This document shows, one piece after another, positions 1 through 8,301 of a stretch of 64,000 nucleotides of DNA. The position numbers and the translations under genes were made by a program. The DNA is taken from assembly GCF_004217145.1 (NCBI RefSeq), contig NZ_SHKR01000018.1, forward strand, positions 1 to 64,000, in the 5' to 3' direction. The first letter of the stretch is position 1, and each line of letters begins with the position of its first letter. This DNA comes from Kribbella rubisoli (GTDB lineage Bacteria; Actinomycetota; Actinomycetes; Propionibacteriales; Kribbellaceae). The notes below the pieces were generated by a model. The model was not told where the DNA came from and ran no database searches. It saw only the letters and a list, made by a program, of their open reading frames with translations.

Positions 1-78
1 CTCGCACGCACCGTCTTCAACCACCTCACCACCGACCACCACAGCCGACCTACAACCAGCCTCCCAACTGCGGCTTGA
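1..78 (+). CDS. C-terminal tail of an unidentified protein cut by the window edge
   Basis: The first frame is open from the window edge and closes with TGA at 76-78, giving about 25 residues rich in T, P and H. It ends 14 nt before a response-regulator gene on the same strand. That position is where a partner sensor histidine kinase usually lies, so a kinase tail is the natural guess. No diagnostic motif is present and the identity is inference only. Confidence 0.4.
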   Translation, partial: LARTVFNHLTTDHHSRPTTSLPTAA

Positions 79-92
79 CATAGGAGAAACGC

Positions 93-752
93 ATGAGCGA
101 GCAACCGACGATTCGTGTGCTGGTGGTGGACGACGACGCGTTGGTCCGGGCCAGCCTGGAGATGATGCTCGACGGGACGAACGGGATCTCGGTGGTCGGT
201 CAGGCCGCTGACGGTGACGAAGTACCGGCCGCCGTCGACGCGCATTTCCCCGACATCGTGCTGATGGACCTGCGGATGCCGCGCGTGGACGGCATCGTCG
301 CGACCCGGCGGCTGCGGGCGCGGACGAACCCGCCCGAGGTCGTCGTACTCACCACCTTCGACACCGACGAGAACGTGCTGCACGCGCTGCGCGCCGGGGC
401 GAGCGGGTTCCTGCTCAAGGACACCCCGCCGGCTCAGATCGTCGAGGCGGTACGACGGGTCGCGGCCGGCGATCCGATCCTGTCGCCGGCGATCACCCGC
501 CGCCTGATGGACCGCGCCGCCACGCAGGCCGACGCCCACACGATCGCGCAGGACAAACTCCAGCGCCTGTCACCCCGCGAGTACGACGTGATGCTCGCGG
601 TCGCGCAGGGTAAGGCGAACGCGCAGATCGGCACCGAGCTGTTCATGAGCCTCGCGACGGTCAAGGCACACATCTCCCACATCCTCACCAAGCTGGAGCT
701 CGGCAACCGCACCCAGATCGCCCTCCTCGCCCATGACGCCGGGCTCGCCTGA
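93..752 (+). CDS. NarL/FixJ-family response regulator
   Basis: 219-aa two-domain DNA-binding response regulator. The receiver domain (about residues 8-125) has the acidic pocket at D13-D15, the phospho-acceptor D59 in LMDLRMP, a conserved T (VVLTTFD) and the FLLKD lysine. A LuxR-type helix-turn-helix lies at about residues 155-215 (LSPREYDVML, then ATVKAHISHILTKL). A GGAGAA ribosome site sits 6 nt before the ATG. Phosphorylation by a membrane sensor kinase, possibly the gene ending at base 78, would activate DNA binding. Target genes cannot be read from the sequence. A second, related regulator follows downstream beyond a large inverted repeat. Confidence 0.9.
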   Translation: MSEQPTIRVLVVDDDALVRASLEMMLDGTNGISVVGQAADGDEVPAAVDAHFPDIVLMDLRMPRVDGIVATRRLRARTNPPEVVVLTTFDTDENVLHALRAGASGFLLKDTPPAQIVEAVRRVAAGDPILSPAITRRLMDRAATQADAHTIAQDKLQRLSPREYDVMLAVAQGKANAQIGTELFMSLATVKAHISHILTKLELGNRTQIALLAHDAGLA

Positions 753-754
753 CC

Positions 755-863
755 ACGCTAACGACAGGAGGTAGTCGGCTCGGCCGCTGTCTGAGAGCGG
801 TGTTCAGGCGGGAGACAGGTCACACCGACGGCCGCGACGGCGACTACCTCCTGTCGTTAGCGT
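755..863. repeat. Perfect 23-bp inverted repeat with 63-nt spacer between two response-regulator genes
   Basis: Bases 755-777 and 841-863 are exact reverse complements, with 63 nt between them. The left arm starts 3 nt after the upstream stop codon and the right arm ends 36 nt before the next start. The arms contain an AGGAGG core. In RNA this would fold into a very stable stem with a large loop, which could stop or insulate transcription. As DNA, 109 bp with terminal inverted repeats resembles a MITE-like element, although no target-site duplication is obvious. I saw no second copy in the window. Confidence 0.75.
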
Positions 864-898
864 CGGAGCTCGCACCTGACATGCTCTAGCGTGAGCGC

Positions 899-1564
899 AT
901 GATCAGGGTGTTGCTGGCGGATGATCAGGCGTTGGTGCGGGCCGGGTTCCGGTCGTTGCTGAACGCCGAGGACGACATCACGGTGGTCGGCGAGGTCCCG
1001 GACGGCGCTGAGGCGGTCGCGGTCGCGCGGGCCGAGAAGCCTGACGTGGTGCTGATGGACATCCGGATGCCCGGCACCGACGGTCTGGAGGCGACGCGGC
1101 AGATCGGCGCGGACCCCGAGCTGGCCGACGTACATGTGGTGATCCTGACGACCTTCGACCTCGACGAGTACGTGTTCGAGGCGCTGCGGGTCGGGGCGAG
1201 CGGGTTCCTCGTGAAGGACACCGAGCCGGTCGAGCTGCTGCAGGCGGTGCGGGTGGTCGCTCGCGGCGACGCGCTCCTCTCCCCCGGCGTCACGCGGCGG
1301 CTCGTGGCCGAGTTCGCCTCCCGCAGTCGGCAACCGCATGCGAGCAAGGAACTCGACGTACTCACGGAACGCGAGAGGGAGATCGTCGCGCTTGTCGGCG
1401 AAGGCTTGTCGAACGACGAGATCGCCGAGCGGCTGGTGCTCAGTCCGGCGACCGCGAAGACGCACGTCAGCCGCGCGATGATCAAGCTCGGCGTCCGTGA
1501 CCGCGCGCAACTGGTCGTCGTCGCGTACCAGACCGGGCTGGTCCGTCCCGGCTGGCTCGGTTGA
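899..1564 (+). CDS. NarL/FixJ-family response regulator
   Basis: 221-aa response regulator with the same layout as the gene at 93-752. Acidic pocket D8-D9, phospho-acceptor D54 (LMDIRMP), switch T84 and K106 (FLVKD) are all present, so the receiver should be functional. The C-terminal LuxR HTH covers about residues 152-212 (LTEREREIVALV, then ATAKTHVSRAMIKL). No histidine kinase is adjacent, so it is an orphan in this window. It probably arose as a distant paralogue of its neighbour. The 23-bp inverted repeat upstream may separate the two transcriptionally. Confidence 0.88.
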   Translation: MIRVLLADDQALVRAGFRSLLNAEDDITVVGEVPDGAEAVAVARAEKPDVVLMDIRMPGTDGLEATRQIGADPELADVHVVILTTFDLDEYVFEALRVGASGFLVKDTEPVELLQAVRVVARGDALLSPGVTRRLVAEFASRSRQPHASKELDVLTEREREIVALVGEGLSNDEIAERLVLSPATAKTHVSRAMIKLGVRDRAQLVVVAYQTGLVRPGWLG

Positions 1565-1597
1565 CCTTCCAGCTACTCGAAGCTCGAGGCTGCAGCC

Positions 1598-2023
1598 ATG
1601 GAACACCTGGAGCAGATCACCGCCGCCATCGGGCTCGGACACGCCGGTGACCGCGAGGCGGCTCGTGAACAGCTGGGCCGGTTGTGGGACGCGACCGACG
1701 ATCGACAGACCCGTTGCGCGATCGCGCATTACCTCGCGGACGTGCAGGATGAGACGGCGGACGAGCTGGCCTGGGATGTCCGGGCACTGGACGACGTACA
1801 GGACGAGGCGTGGCTGCCGTCGCTCCACCTCAACCTCGCCGACGACTACCGCCGGCTCGGTGACACGACCAGAGCCGACGAACACCTCGGGCTGGCGCGG
1901 AAGCATCTAGGTCTTCTCGGCGCGGACGGGTACGGCGACCTGGTGCGAGGTGGCGTGGATCAGGTAGCGGCAGCGCTTGCGGCCGGGAACCGTGACCGCC
2001 TGCCGACCAACCCCAGCACCTGA
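1598..2023 (+). CDS. Small helical TPR-like protein
   Basis: 141-aa soluble, acidic, alpha-helical protein. Two or three weakly conserved tetratricopeptide-like helix pairs can be seen (for example LHLNLADDYRRLGDTTRADEHLGLARKHL at about residues 76-104, quoted here in two halves: LHLNLADDYRRLG and DTTRADEHLGLARKHL). No signal peptide or membrane segment is present. It starts 33 nt after the second response regulator on the same strand and may be co-transcribed with it. Such small proteins occur in many actinobacteria with no established function. A protein-protein adaptor role is inferred from the fold only. Confidence 0.6.
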   Translation: MEHLEQITAAIGLGHAGDREAAREQLGRLWDATDDRQTRCAIAHYLADVQDETADELAWDVRALDDVQDEAWLPSLHLNLADDYRRLGDTTRADEHLGLARKHLGLLGADGYGDLVRGGVDQVAAALAAGNRDRLPTNPST

Positions 2024-2065
2024 CGGCGGCAGGCCCGGAGGCCGGTCTCCCGGTAGGTTCGGCGG

Positions 2066-2322
2066 GTGACGGTGGGGAGTGCGTTCTGGATTGCTGCGGT
2101 ACGGGCTCGTGAGAGTGAGCGGGACGATCGGCTGTTCGACGATCCGTTCGCCCGGGAGCTTGCCGGTGCGGGCGACCAACTGCTCTGCTGACGGCCGGGG
2201 GCTGGGAGCTTGCCCACGTCGCTGCCCCAGGTGCCGCAGACGCGAACTACGGTCGGCTACCCGCTCAGCCCAGTGGACTGTTGCCTGGCCGCACCCACGT
2301 GGCGACCCGGCCGGCTAGCTGA
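2066..2322 (+). pseudogene. Internally deleted remnant of an LCMT-type (TIGR00027-like) SAM-dependent methyltransferase
   Basis: From GTG 2066 a 41-codon frame reads SAFWIAAVRARESERDDRLF then DDPFARELAG, the N-terminal signature of the leucine-carboxyl-methyltransferase-like family (PF04072). It stops at 2189-2191. In another frame, about 2185-2322 reads GWELAHVAAPGAADANYGRL and ends with a TH(V/L)(A/V)T-type tail followed by TGA, which looks like the C-terminus of the same family. The normal ~280-aa protein would therefore have lost roughly its middle 200 residues, including the SAM-binding core, together with a frame change. A non-functional deletion relic is the simplest reading. The remainder of 2024-2419 holds nothing else I can support. 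Confidence 0.6.
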
Positions 2323-2419
2323 GTACTCCGCGGACGGTCCCTGATACTCCGGATGCGGTACGGCGGGTGCCTCCCCTGACCCGACGCGGTGAACGAGGTC
2401 CGACCGCCAGGCTCTAGGT

Positions 2420-3316
2420 ATGGATGCGCTAGTTGAGATCAGTGGACTGACGAAGAGGTACGGCGACACCCTTGCGGTCGATGGTGTCGATCTGACAGTG
2501 CTGCCGGGCGAGGTCTACGGATTCCTCGGACCGAACGGCGCGGGTAAGACCACCACGCTCCGGATCCTCACGGGGCTGATCGCGCCGACGAGCGGCGACG
2601 TACGCGTGCTGGGCGGGAAGCCCGGGCAGGCCGACGTACTGGGACGGACCGGCTCGATGATCGAGTCGCCGGCGTTCTACCCGTACCTGTCGGGCTTGGA
2701 CAATCTGCGGCTGCTGGCCGAGTACGCCGGGGTGTCGCGGCGGCGGATCGACGAAGTACTCGAGCTCGTCGACCTGGCCGATCGCGCCCAGGACCGGTTC
2801 TCGACGTACTCCCTGGGGATGAAGCAGCGGCTCGGGGTCGCGGCCGCGTTGTTGAAGGATCCGGAGCTGGTGATCCTCGACGAGCCGACCAACGGGCTCG
2901 ACCCGGTCGGTATGCGCGACATGCGCCGGCTGATCCGCGAACTCGGCACCGGCGGCCGCACCGTGGTGCTGTCCAGCCATCTGCTCGGCGAGGTCCAGCA
3001 GATCTGCGACCGGGTCGGGATCATCAACTCCGGCCGAATGGTTGCCGAGCACAACGTCGAGGAACTGCGCGGCGAACAGGAACTGGTCGTCCGCGCCGAC
3101 CCGAAGGACCGGGCGCAAGCGATCCTGACCCGCTTCGGCAACGTGCACCAGTACGACGACACCTTGCGGGTGACTGTTGATCCGGCGCGGGCAGCCGAGG
3201 TGAACAGCGTGCTGGTCGGCGCCGGGATCGCCGTCTCCGAACTGCATATGACCGAACGAGCGCTCGAGGACATCTTCTTCGAGCTCACCACCGAGGAGAA
3301 GGCCGATGTTGGGTAG
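2420..3316 (+). CDS. ABC transporter ATP-binding protein
   Basis: 298-aa ATPase subunit of an ABC-2 type exporter (CcmA/DrrA class). Walker A GPNGAGKTT is at residues 37-45, the signature YSLGMKQRL at about 130-138 (SLGMK in place of LSGGQ, common in this class), Walker B VILDEP at about 151-156, and the switch His in SSHLLGE follows. The C-terminal ~80 residues form the regulatory extension typical of DrrA-like ATPases. It overlaps the permease gene by 11 nt, so the two are translationally coupled. The substrate is unknown: drugs, peptides and lipids are all possible for this class. Confidence 0.92.
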   Translation: MDALVEISGLTKRYGDTLAVDGVDLTVLPGEVYGFLGPNGAGKTTTLRILTGLIAPTSGDVRVLGGKPGQADVLGRTGSMIESPAFYPYLSGLDNLRLLAEYAGVSRRRIDEVLELVDLADRAQDRFSTYSLGMKQRLGVAAALLKDPELVILDEPTNGLDPVGMRDMRRLIRELGTGGRTVVLSSHLLGEVQQICDRVGIINSGRMVAEHNVEELRGEQELVVRADPKDRAQAILTRFGNVHQYDDTLRVTVDPARAAEVNSVLVGAGIAVSELHMTERALEDIFFELTTEEKADVG

Positions 3317-4151
3317 CTACCGGGCGGAGATGCTCAAACTCCGCAAACGATCCGCGGTCTGGGTCCTGTTCGGCGCCGGGCTCGTGCTCAGCCTGATCTT
3401 CGGGTATCTGCTGCCGTACCTGAGCTACACGACCGGCGACGAGAACCCGTCGACCGGCGGCGTACCACGTGCGGAAGTCCTTCGCGGGATGCTCCCCGAA
3501 CGCGTCATCGACAACACGATCGGCGGCTATCCGATCTTCGCCGGCGCTCTGGCGCTCGTCCTTGGCGCGATCGTGATCGGCGGCGAGTACACCTGGGGAA
3601 CGCTGAAAACCATCCTCACCCAACGCCCTCGCCGCGGCACGATCCTCGGCGCACAGTTCCTTGCCCTGGGCACCATGATCGCGTTGTGGGTGCTCGGCAT
3701 CTTCATCGCCTGCGCGTTGTGCAGCGTTGGCATCGCCGCCGCCGAGAGCGGTTCGATGACCTGGCCCAGCATCGGCACCCTCGCGCAAGGCTTGACCGGC
3801 GGTTGGCTGGTCCTCATGACCTGGTGCCTGGCCGGCGCCGTCCTAGCCGTTGCCTTCCGCAACGTAGCCCTTCCGATCGGGCTCGGCGTCGTCTGGATCC
3901 TAGGCATCGAGACGCTCCTGGCCGGGGTCGTCAGCAGTCTCCTACCAGGCCTGAAATGGCTGACCAACACCCTCCCCGGCACCAACGCCGGCTCGCTGGT
4001 CTTCTCCGTCACCGGCATGGGGTCGTCCGACGCCCCACCCGGAGTCCGCGACGCGGTAGGCGGCGGCCGAGCCCTACTAACCCTATTCGCCTATTGCGCG
4101 GTCTTCGCAGCCCTATCCCTCTGGACCACCCGCCGCCGCGACGTCACCTGA
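3306..4151 (+). CDS. ABC-2 type transporter permease
   Basis: 281-aa integral membrane subunit that pairs with the ATPase encoded just upstream (11-nt gene overlap). Roughly six hydrophobic segments can be counted: near residues 18-37, 78-98, 118-140, 158-178, 183-205 and 255-272. A cytoplasmic N-terminus begins YRAEMLKLRKRSAVW, typical of ABC-2 permeases. One ATPase plus one permease suggests a homodimeric complex of each. It converges on the GH125 gene with an 8-nt overlap of coding ends. The cargo is not deducible. Confidence 0.88.
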   Translation: MLGSYRAEMLKLRKRSAVWVLFGAGLVLSLIFGYLLPYLSYTTGDENPSTGGVPRAEVLRGMLPERVIDNTIGGYPIFAGALALVLGAIVIGGEYTWGTLKTILTQRPRRGTILGAQFLALGTMIALWVLGIFIACALCSVGIAAAESGSMTWPSIGTLAQGLTGGWLVLMTWCLAGAVLAVAFRNVALPIGLGVVWILGIETLLAGVVSSLLPGLKWLTNTLPGTNAGSLVFSVTGMGSSDAPPGVRDAVGGGRALLTLFAYCAVFAALSLWTTRRRDVT

Positions 4152-5412
4152 TGCCGGCGTGGACGAGGGCTAGTTCGCAGAACATGGCGTTGGCCCAGGA
4201 GAACCAGTCTCGGGTGAACTGGGTGGCGTCGTCGACGTCGAAGCCTTCGTGCATCTGGCCGGTGCCGCCCGTTGTGTCGCGCAGGAGCTCCAGCAGGCGC
4301 TGACGTTCCTCGGGCGACGTGCTGGAGATCCCCTGCACCGCAAGGGCAATGTGCCAGATGTAGCGCGGCGGCGTATGCGGGCTACCGATCCCCGCCGCCT
4401 GCGTCCCGCTGTAGTAGTACGGGTTCTCCGGGCTCAACAACAACTTCCGCGTCGCAAGGTACGTCGGATCGTCCGCCGCGGCATACCCGGTCAGCGGGAT
4501 CGACAACAGGCTGGGCATGTTCGCGTCGTCCATCAGCAACGACTCCCCCAGGCCGTCCACCTCGTACGCGTACACCTGCCCATGCACGGGATGATCCACA
4601 ACCGCGTGCTGCGCGATGCCCTCGTCGATGTCCGCCTTCAGTGCTTTCGCGCGGTCGCCCAGCTCGGAGTCCCGCAGTACTTCGGTCGCAATCTCCTCCA
4701 GATACCCGAGCACGACCGACGCGAACATGTTGCCCGGCACGTTGAAGCCCAGCTCGGTCGCATCATCGCTCGGCCGGAAGGCGCTCCACGACATTCCGGT
4801 CGGCCGCGTCAGCCGCCCGCGTCCCTCGCGCACCAGCGTGTCCGACGGCCGGTCGTCGAGCCGCTGGAACCGGTACGGCGACCTGGCCTCGTGATCCTGC
4901 TCCACCGTCCACAACTCGATGATCGCCTCCGCCGCCGCACGGAACCGCTCGTCGATCACATCCGCCCGACCGGTGATCCGCCACAGCCGGTACGCCAGCT
5001 CGAGCGGGAAGCACAGCGAGTCGATCTCGTACTTGCGCTCCCACACCCACGGCGACATCTCGGTCTCGTCGGTGACATGACCCCAGCCGTTCGCCTCCTT
5101 GTTGAAGGCATTCGCATACGGGTCCAGTACGACGTACTCGAGCTGCCGGTGCAGTACGCCGATCAGCGTGTCCTGCAGACCCGGATCGTCCTTGCACAGC
5201 AGCAGGTACGGGCGCATCTGTGCCGCGGAGTCGCGCAGCCACATGGCCGGGATGTCGCCGGTGAGCACGAACGTGGTCCCGTCCGGCAACTGCTCGGCGA
5301 CCGCGGGCAGGTTGCCGGCCATCGAGCGCCGGAACATCTCCGCGATCACCTCGTCGCCGGTGGCCTGCTGAACAGCGGCAACGGCTCGGGCGAGGACCTC
5401 GGGGTCGATCAT
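4144..5412 (-). CDS. GH125-family exo-alpha-1,6-mannosidase
   Basis: 422-aa glycoside hydrolase. The family hallmark TGDIPAMWLRDS lies at residues 51-62, and SPYRFQR and YYYSGTQAAGIGSPH(T) motifs follow. GH125 enzymes are metal-independent inverting exo-alpha-1,6-mannosidases acting on mannan or N-glycan trimming products. No signal peptide is visible, so action on imported oligosaccharides in the cytosol is likely. The frame is open much further upstream, but the AAAGGTG site 8 nt before ATG 5412 and the family length fix the start here. It lies 7 nt after the ROK regulator and is the last gene of the glycosidase-ROK-GH125 operon. Confidence 0.88.
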   Translation of the reverse strand: MIDPEVLARAVAAVQQATGDEVIAEMFRRSMAGNLPAVAEQLPDGTTFVLTGDIPAMWLRDSAAQMRPYLLLCKDDPGLQDTLIGVLHRQLEYVVLDPYANAFNKEANGWGHVTDETEMSPWVWERKYEIDSLCFPLELAYRLWRITGRADVIDERFRAAAEAIIELWTVEQDHEARSPYRFQRLDDRPSDTLVREGRGRLTRPTGMSWSAFRPSDDATELGFNVPGNMFASVVLGYLEEIATEVLRDSELGDRAKALKADIDEGIAQHAVVDHPVHGQVYAYEVDGLGESLLMDDANMPSLLSIPLTGYAAADDPTYLATRKLLLSPENPYYYSGTQAAGIGSPHTPPRYIWHIALAVQGISSTSPEERQRLLELLRDTTGGTGQMHEGFDVDDATQFTRDWFSWANAMFCELALVHAGIR

Positions 5413-5419
5413 CAACAAA

Positions 5420-6670
5420 TCACCTTTCAGTGACACCAGTGACATCTGAACTGCTTTGCAACGACAAAGAAGGGTTCGGAGAGAACGTCTGATCGAGGAC
5501 CAGGCAAGCGGCGCCGATCGCGCCGACGTCGGTGCCGAGCGCCGTACCGGCGACCTCGAACGGATGGACTGCGCCCACCAGGAACCGGCCGTCGAGCGCA
5601 TCCCGCACCGCCTCGCCGAGCACCGGCGCAAGGTGTTCCCAGTGCGGACCGCCGAAGACAACCCGCTCCAGATCAAGCAGATTGGCGATGTCCTCAACGA
5701 CCTTCGCGATCCGCCCGGCCAGCGCGACGATGATCTCCCGAGCAACACCAGGACCGCCTGCAGCCAACGCGCACAGCTGAGCGAACGCCGCATCCACCGC
5801 CGGCCGATCCTCGATATCGATGCCCTGGGCAAGTACGTCGGCCTCGACCGCCTGCTGCACGAGGTACCGCGGCTGGCTGGTCTCACCCACACACCCGCGC
5901 CGCCCGCAGTAGCAGACCGGACCGTCGGGATCGACGATCACATGACCGATCTCGCCGACATTGCTGGACGAGCCGCGGACGATCTCGTCACCGATCACCA
6001 GCCCGGCGCCGACACCGGTCCCGAGATAGAAGAACAAGAAGCTGCCGCCCTGTCCGGCCCACTTCTCGGCCGACGCAGCCGCGGTCACGTCCTTGTCCAA
6101 CAGGATCGGCAGACCGATCCGCTCCCGCAGCTCGTCGCGCAACGGGACCAGATGCCAGGCCGACAGGTTCGGCGGATCGACGACCACACCGCGCTCGACG
6201 TCGATCGGACCGGGCGCCGCGATGCCCACGCCGGTGACACGATCGCGCACAGCACCGGACTCGGCGATCACTTCCTCGATCGTCTTCGCGATGCCGTCGA
6301 TGAGTACGTCAGGGTCGTCGGCGTCCTGATCGACGGGCCGCCGCGCGACCACCTCGCCGGTGAGATCGAGCAGTGCGACGGTGACCACAGACGGATCGAG
6401 ATGCACGCCGACGGCGTACTGGCCGGTGGGCTCGAGCTCGAGCAACGTCCGCGGCTTGCCCAGGCCCGCGCCGCGCAGCCGGCCGGCCTCCCGCACGAGT
6501 CCGGCGTCGAGAAGACGGCGGGCGATGTTGGAGATGGCCTGGCCGGACAGCCCGGTGGCTTCGGCGAGCTCGACGCGGCTCAGTTGCTCGCTGCGGCGGA
6601 TCGCATCGAGTACGACGGCATCGTTGAAGCCGCCGACCCGATCGAGATTCGTACCCCGCCGTACGCTCAC
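5420..6670 (-). CDS. ROK-family transcriptional repressor (NagC/XylR type)
   Basis: 416-aa regulator. An N-terminal winged helix-turn-helix (about residues 20-75, ELAEATGLSGQAISNIARRL) is joined to a ROK sugar-kinase-like domain. That domain has the FFYLGTGVGAGLV phosphate-binding stretch and the zinc motif CYCGRRGC near residues 250-265, preceded by the conserved GH. ROK repressors of this layout release operators when bound by a sugar or sugar phosphate. It sits between two glycosidase genes (12 nt after one, 7 nt before the other), so it most likely controls this operon in response to a released hexose. Confidence 0.9.
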   Translation of the reverse strand: MSVRRGTNLDRVGGFNDAVVLDAIRRSEQLSRVELAEATGLSGQAISNIARRLLDAGLVREAGRLRGAGLGKPRTLLELEPTGQYAVGVHLDPSVVTVALLDLTGEVVARRPVDQDADDPDVLIDGIAKTIEEVIAESGAVRDRVTGVGIAAPGPIDVERGVVVDPPNLSAWHLVPLRDELRERIGLPILLDKDVTAAASAEKWAGQGGSFLFFYLGTGVGAGLVIGDEIVRGSSSNVGEIGHVIVDPDGPVCYCGRRGCVGETSQPRYLVQQAVEADVLAQGIDIEDRPAVDAAFAQLCALAAGGPGVAREIIVALAGRIAKVVEDIANLLDLERVVFGGPHWEHLAPVLGEAVRDALDGRFLVGAVHPFEVAGTALGTDVGAIGAACLVLDQTFSPNPSLSLQSSSDVTGVTER

Positions 6671-6682
6671 AAGGCCCCCACG

Positions 6683-8254
6683 TCAGTCGGCGGTCGGGTC
6701 CGCACCCCACGGACGGGACCAGTCGTAGTGGATGGCCTCGTCACCCGCCCGCCAGGCGTTGGGTGTGGTGTTGACCAGCCAATCGGTCGGCTCGATCCCG
6801 GCCGCCGCACCACCACTGAGCGCCAAATGTATACCGTTCCGCAACGCCCGGTCGGACCGCTCTGTCCGGGCTGCTGGATCGATCGACAAGAACAGCGCCG
6901 TACCGGATCGGGCGACCAGGTCGAGGAAGCGCTCGTTGAGCTCCCAGGGCGTCTGCGGCGTGCACGGAACGCAGTCCGCGTCGACGGTGAAGAACCGGTT
7001 GTGCTGCGGGAGCCGGAACGCGAGCGTGTTGATCCCCATCTTCCGGGTCCGCTCCCAGTCCCGCCCGGACGTGTCGTCACCGGTCCGCTGTACGTCGACG
7101 AGCCCGGCGGCGAGGTGGCCGACCGTGTTGCACCCGATCAGTACGACGCCCTCAGCCGCGGCCCGGATCTCGCGGTAGAACGCGAGGATGATCTCGGCCG
7201 TCGTCCGCGAGATGTCGTGGAGCTGCCAGCCGCCGCGGGTCAGCCGCGAGCCCATCGCCGGGCCGAACGCGCCGAAGACGTCGTACGTGCTGAAGTCGTG
7301 CTTCACGAGTTCGAAGCCCCAGGACCGGAACCGCTCGAGGTCGGCCCGGATGCCGTCCAGGACCTCGGGGTACGACGGATCGAGCGCGCGACCGGGCTTG
7401 TCGTGCGGTCCCGTCGACGCGAACGATCCGGGCTCGCGGACCAGCAGCGGGCGGAACCACAGGCCCGGGCGCGCGCCGATCGCCTTGACCGCGGCCGCCG
7501 TACCCGCCATGTCGTCGAAGACACCCGGCGTACCGCGGTCCCAGGGCCCGCCGGAGCAGACGCCGCCCGGATACCAGCCGTCGTCGACGACGCTGAACGG
7601 TTTGACCGGGTGGCCGTCGGCGAGTTCGACGATCGTGGTCGCGTCCTGGAGGACAGCCTTCTCGTCGAAGTTCTCGCCGTACGCGTAGTACCAGTTGTTA
7701 GCCCCGACCACCGGCGCGGGCTCAGGTCGCGCCGGTAGTCGGGTGCTCATGGTGGCGACCGCTGCGTTCAGGGTCTGCCAAGGTGTGCCGCCGTCTTTGA
7801 ATAGTCGCACGGTCGCCGCAGTCAGCGTCCGGCCCCTCAAGTGTGCAGGACCGCCGCCGTTGCGCAGGTCAAGCCAGAGCGTGAACCCGTCGGTGTCGAC
7901 CGTCCAGGAGCAGAACGCGTTCGGCTGCACGTCCACGCCTGCACCGGTCGTACTGCCGGTCTGCGGGTCATGCACGAGGAAGTACCACGGCAGCAGGCGC
8001 TCGGGTTGGACGTGACGCCACTGCAGGTCGCCGTACGAACGCTCCCACGCGTCACCGAGGATCAGCGCATCCGCCGGGAGCTTCGACGTCCAACGGAGCG
8101 CAACGCGGGAGATCGTCGTCGCGGTGACCTCGACGGTCCCGTCGTTCCAGCTGACCTCGGAGCCGGCCGCGGACCAGGTCGAGCCCGATCTGACCGCGGT
8201 GGCCAACCCGTCCGAGAGATCCGCCTGGACGAAAACAGCAGTCGGTTCTCTCAC
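6683..8254 (-). CDS. Alpha-galactosidase-like glycoside hydrolase (GH36/GH27 clan)
   Basis: 523-aa enzyme with an N-terminal beta-rich domain (about residues 1-180) and a TIM-barrel domain carrying clan GH-D features. FSVVDDGWYPGG, a nucleophile-region ELVKHDFSTYD and the acid/base-region RTGDDTS are all visible, as is a C-terminal beta domain. It probably removes alpha-linked galactose or a related hexose from oligosaccharides. No secretion signal is seen. The start is GTG 8254, with GAGGGAG about 5 nt upstream. It is the first gene of the operon with the ROK repressor and the GH125 mannosidase. The exact sugar specificity is open. Confidence 0.8.
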   Translation of the reverse strand: MREPTAVFVQADLSDGLATAVRSGSTWSAAGSEVSWNDGTVEVTATTISRVALRWTSKLPADALILGDAWERSYGDLQWRHVQPERLLPWYFLVHDPQTGSTTGAGVDVQPNAFCSWTVDTDGFTLWLDLRNGGGPAHLRGRTLTAATVRLFKDGGTPWQTLNAAVATMSTRLPARPEPAPVVGANNWYYAYGENFDEKAVLQDATTIVELADGHPVKPFSVVDDGWYPGGVCSGGPWDRGTPGVFDDMAGTAAAVKAIGARPGLWFRPLLVREPGSFASTGPHDKPGRALDPSYPEVLDGIRADLERFRSWGFELVKHDFSTYDVFGAFGPAMGSRLTRGGWQLHDISRTTAEIILAFYREIRAAAEGVVLIGCNTVGHLAAGLVDVQRTGDDTSGRDWERTRKMGINTLAFRLPQHNRFFTVDADCVPCTPQTPWELNERFLDLVARSGTALFLSIDPAARTERSDRALRNGIHLALSGGAAAGIEPTDWLVNTTPNAWRAGDEAIHYDWSRPWGADPTAD

Positions 8255-8271
8255 CTGGCTCCCTCGGGGCG

Positions 8272-8301
8272 GCTTACTTTCCCCACAGACTTTAGTTAGT
8301 C
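8272..8301 (-). promoter_or_regulatory. Candidate promoter/operator of the ROK-glycosidase operon
   Basis: Read on the minus strand, this AT-rich patch carries GACTAACTAAAGTC, which has a short GACT/AGTC dyad and an internal TAAAGT that could serve as a -10 box about 35 nt before the GTG start, followed by AAAGTAAG. It is the only AT-rich stretch before the operon and overlaps the 3' end of the PLP-enzyme gene. Assigning it to the ROK repressor is inference. Confidence 0.35.

Noticed and set aside
857..1906. Long minus-strand open frame opposite the second response regulator
   Set aside because: It is an antisense shadow of high-GC codon usage with no motif or ribosome site. Similar antisense frames (for example 38521-41889 and 5456-7738) were dropped for the same reason.
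5413..5892. Upstream extension of the GH125 frame to 5892
   Set aside because: The extra 160 codons lie antisense to nothing but inside the ROK gene in another frame, and the family N-terminus and ribosome site are at 5412.
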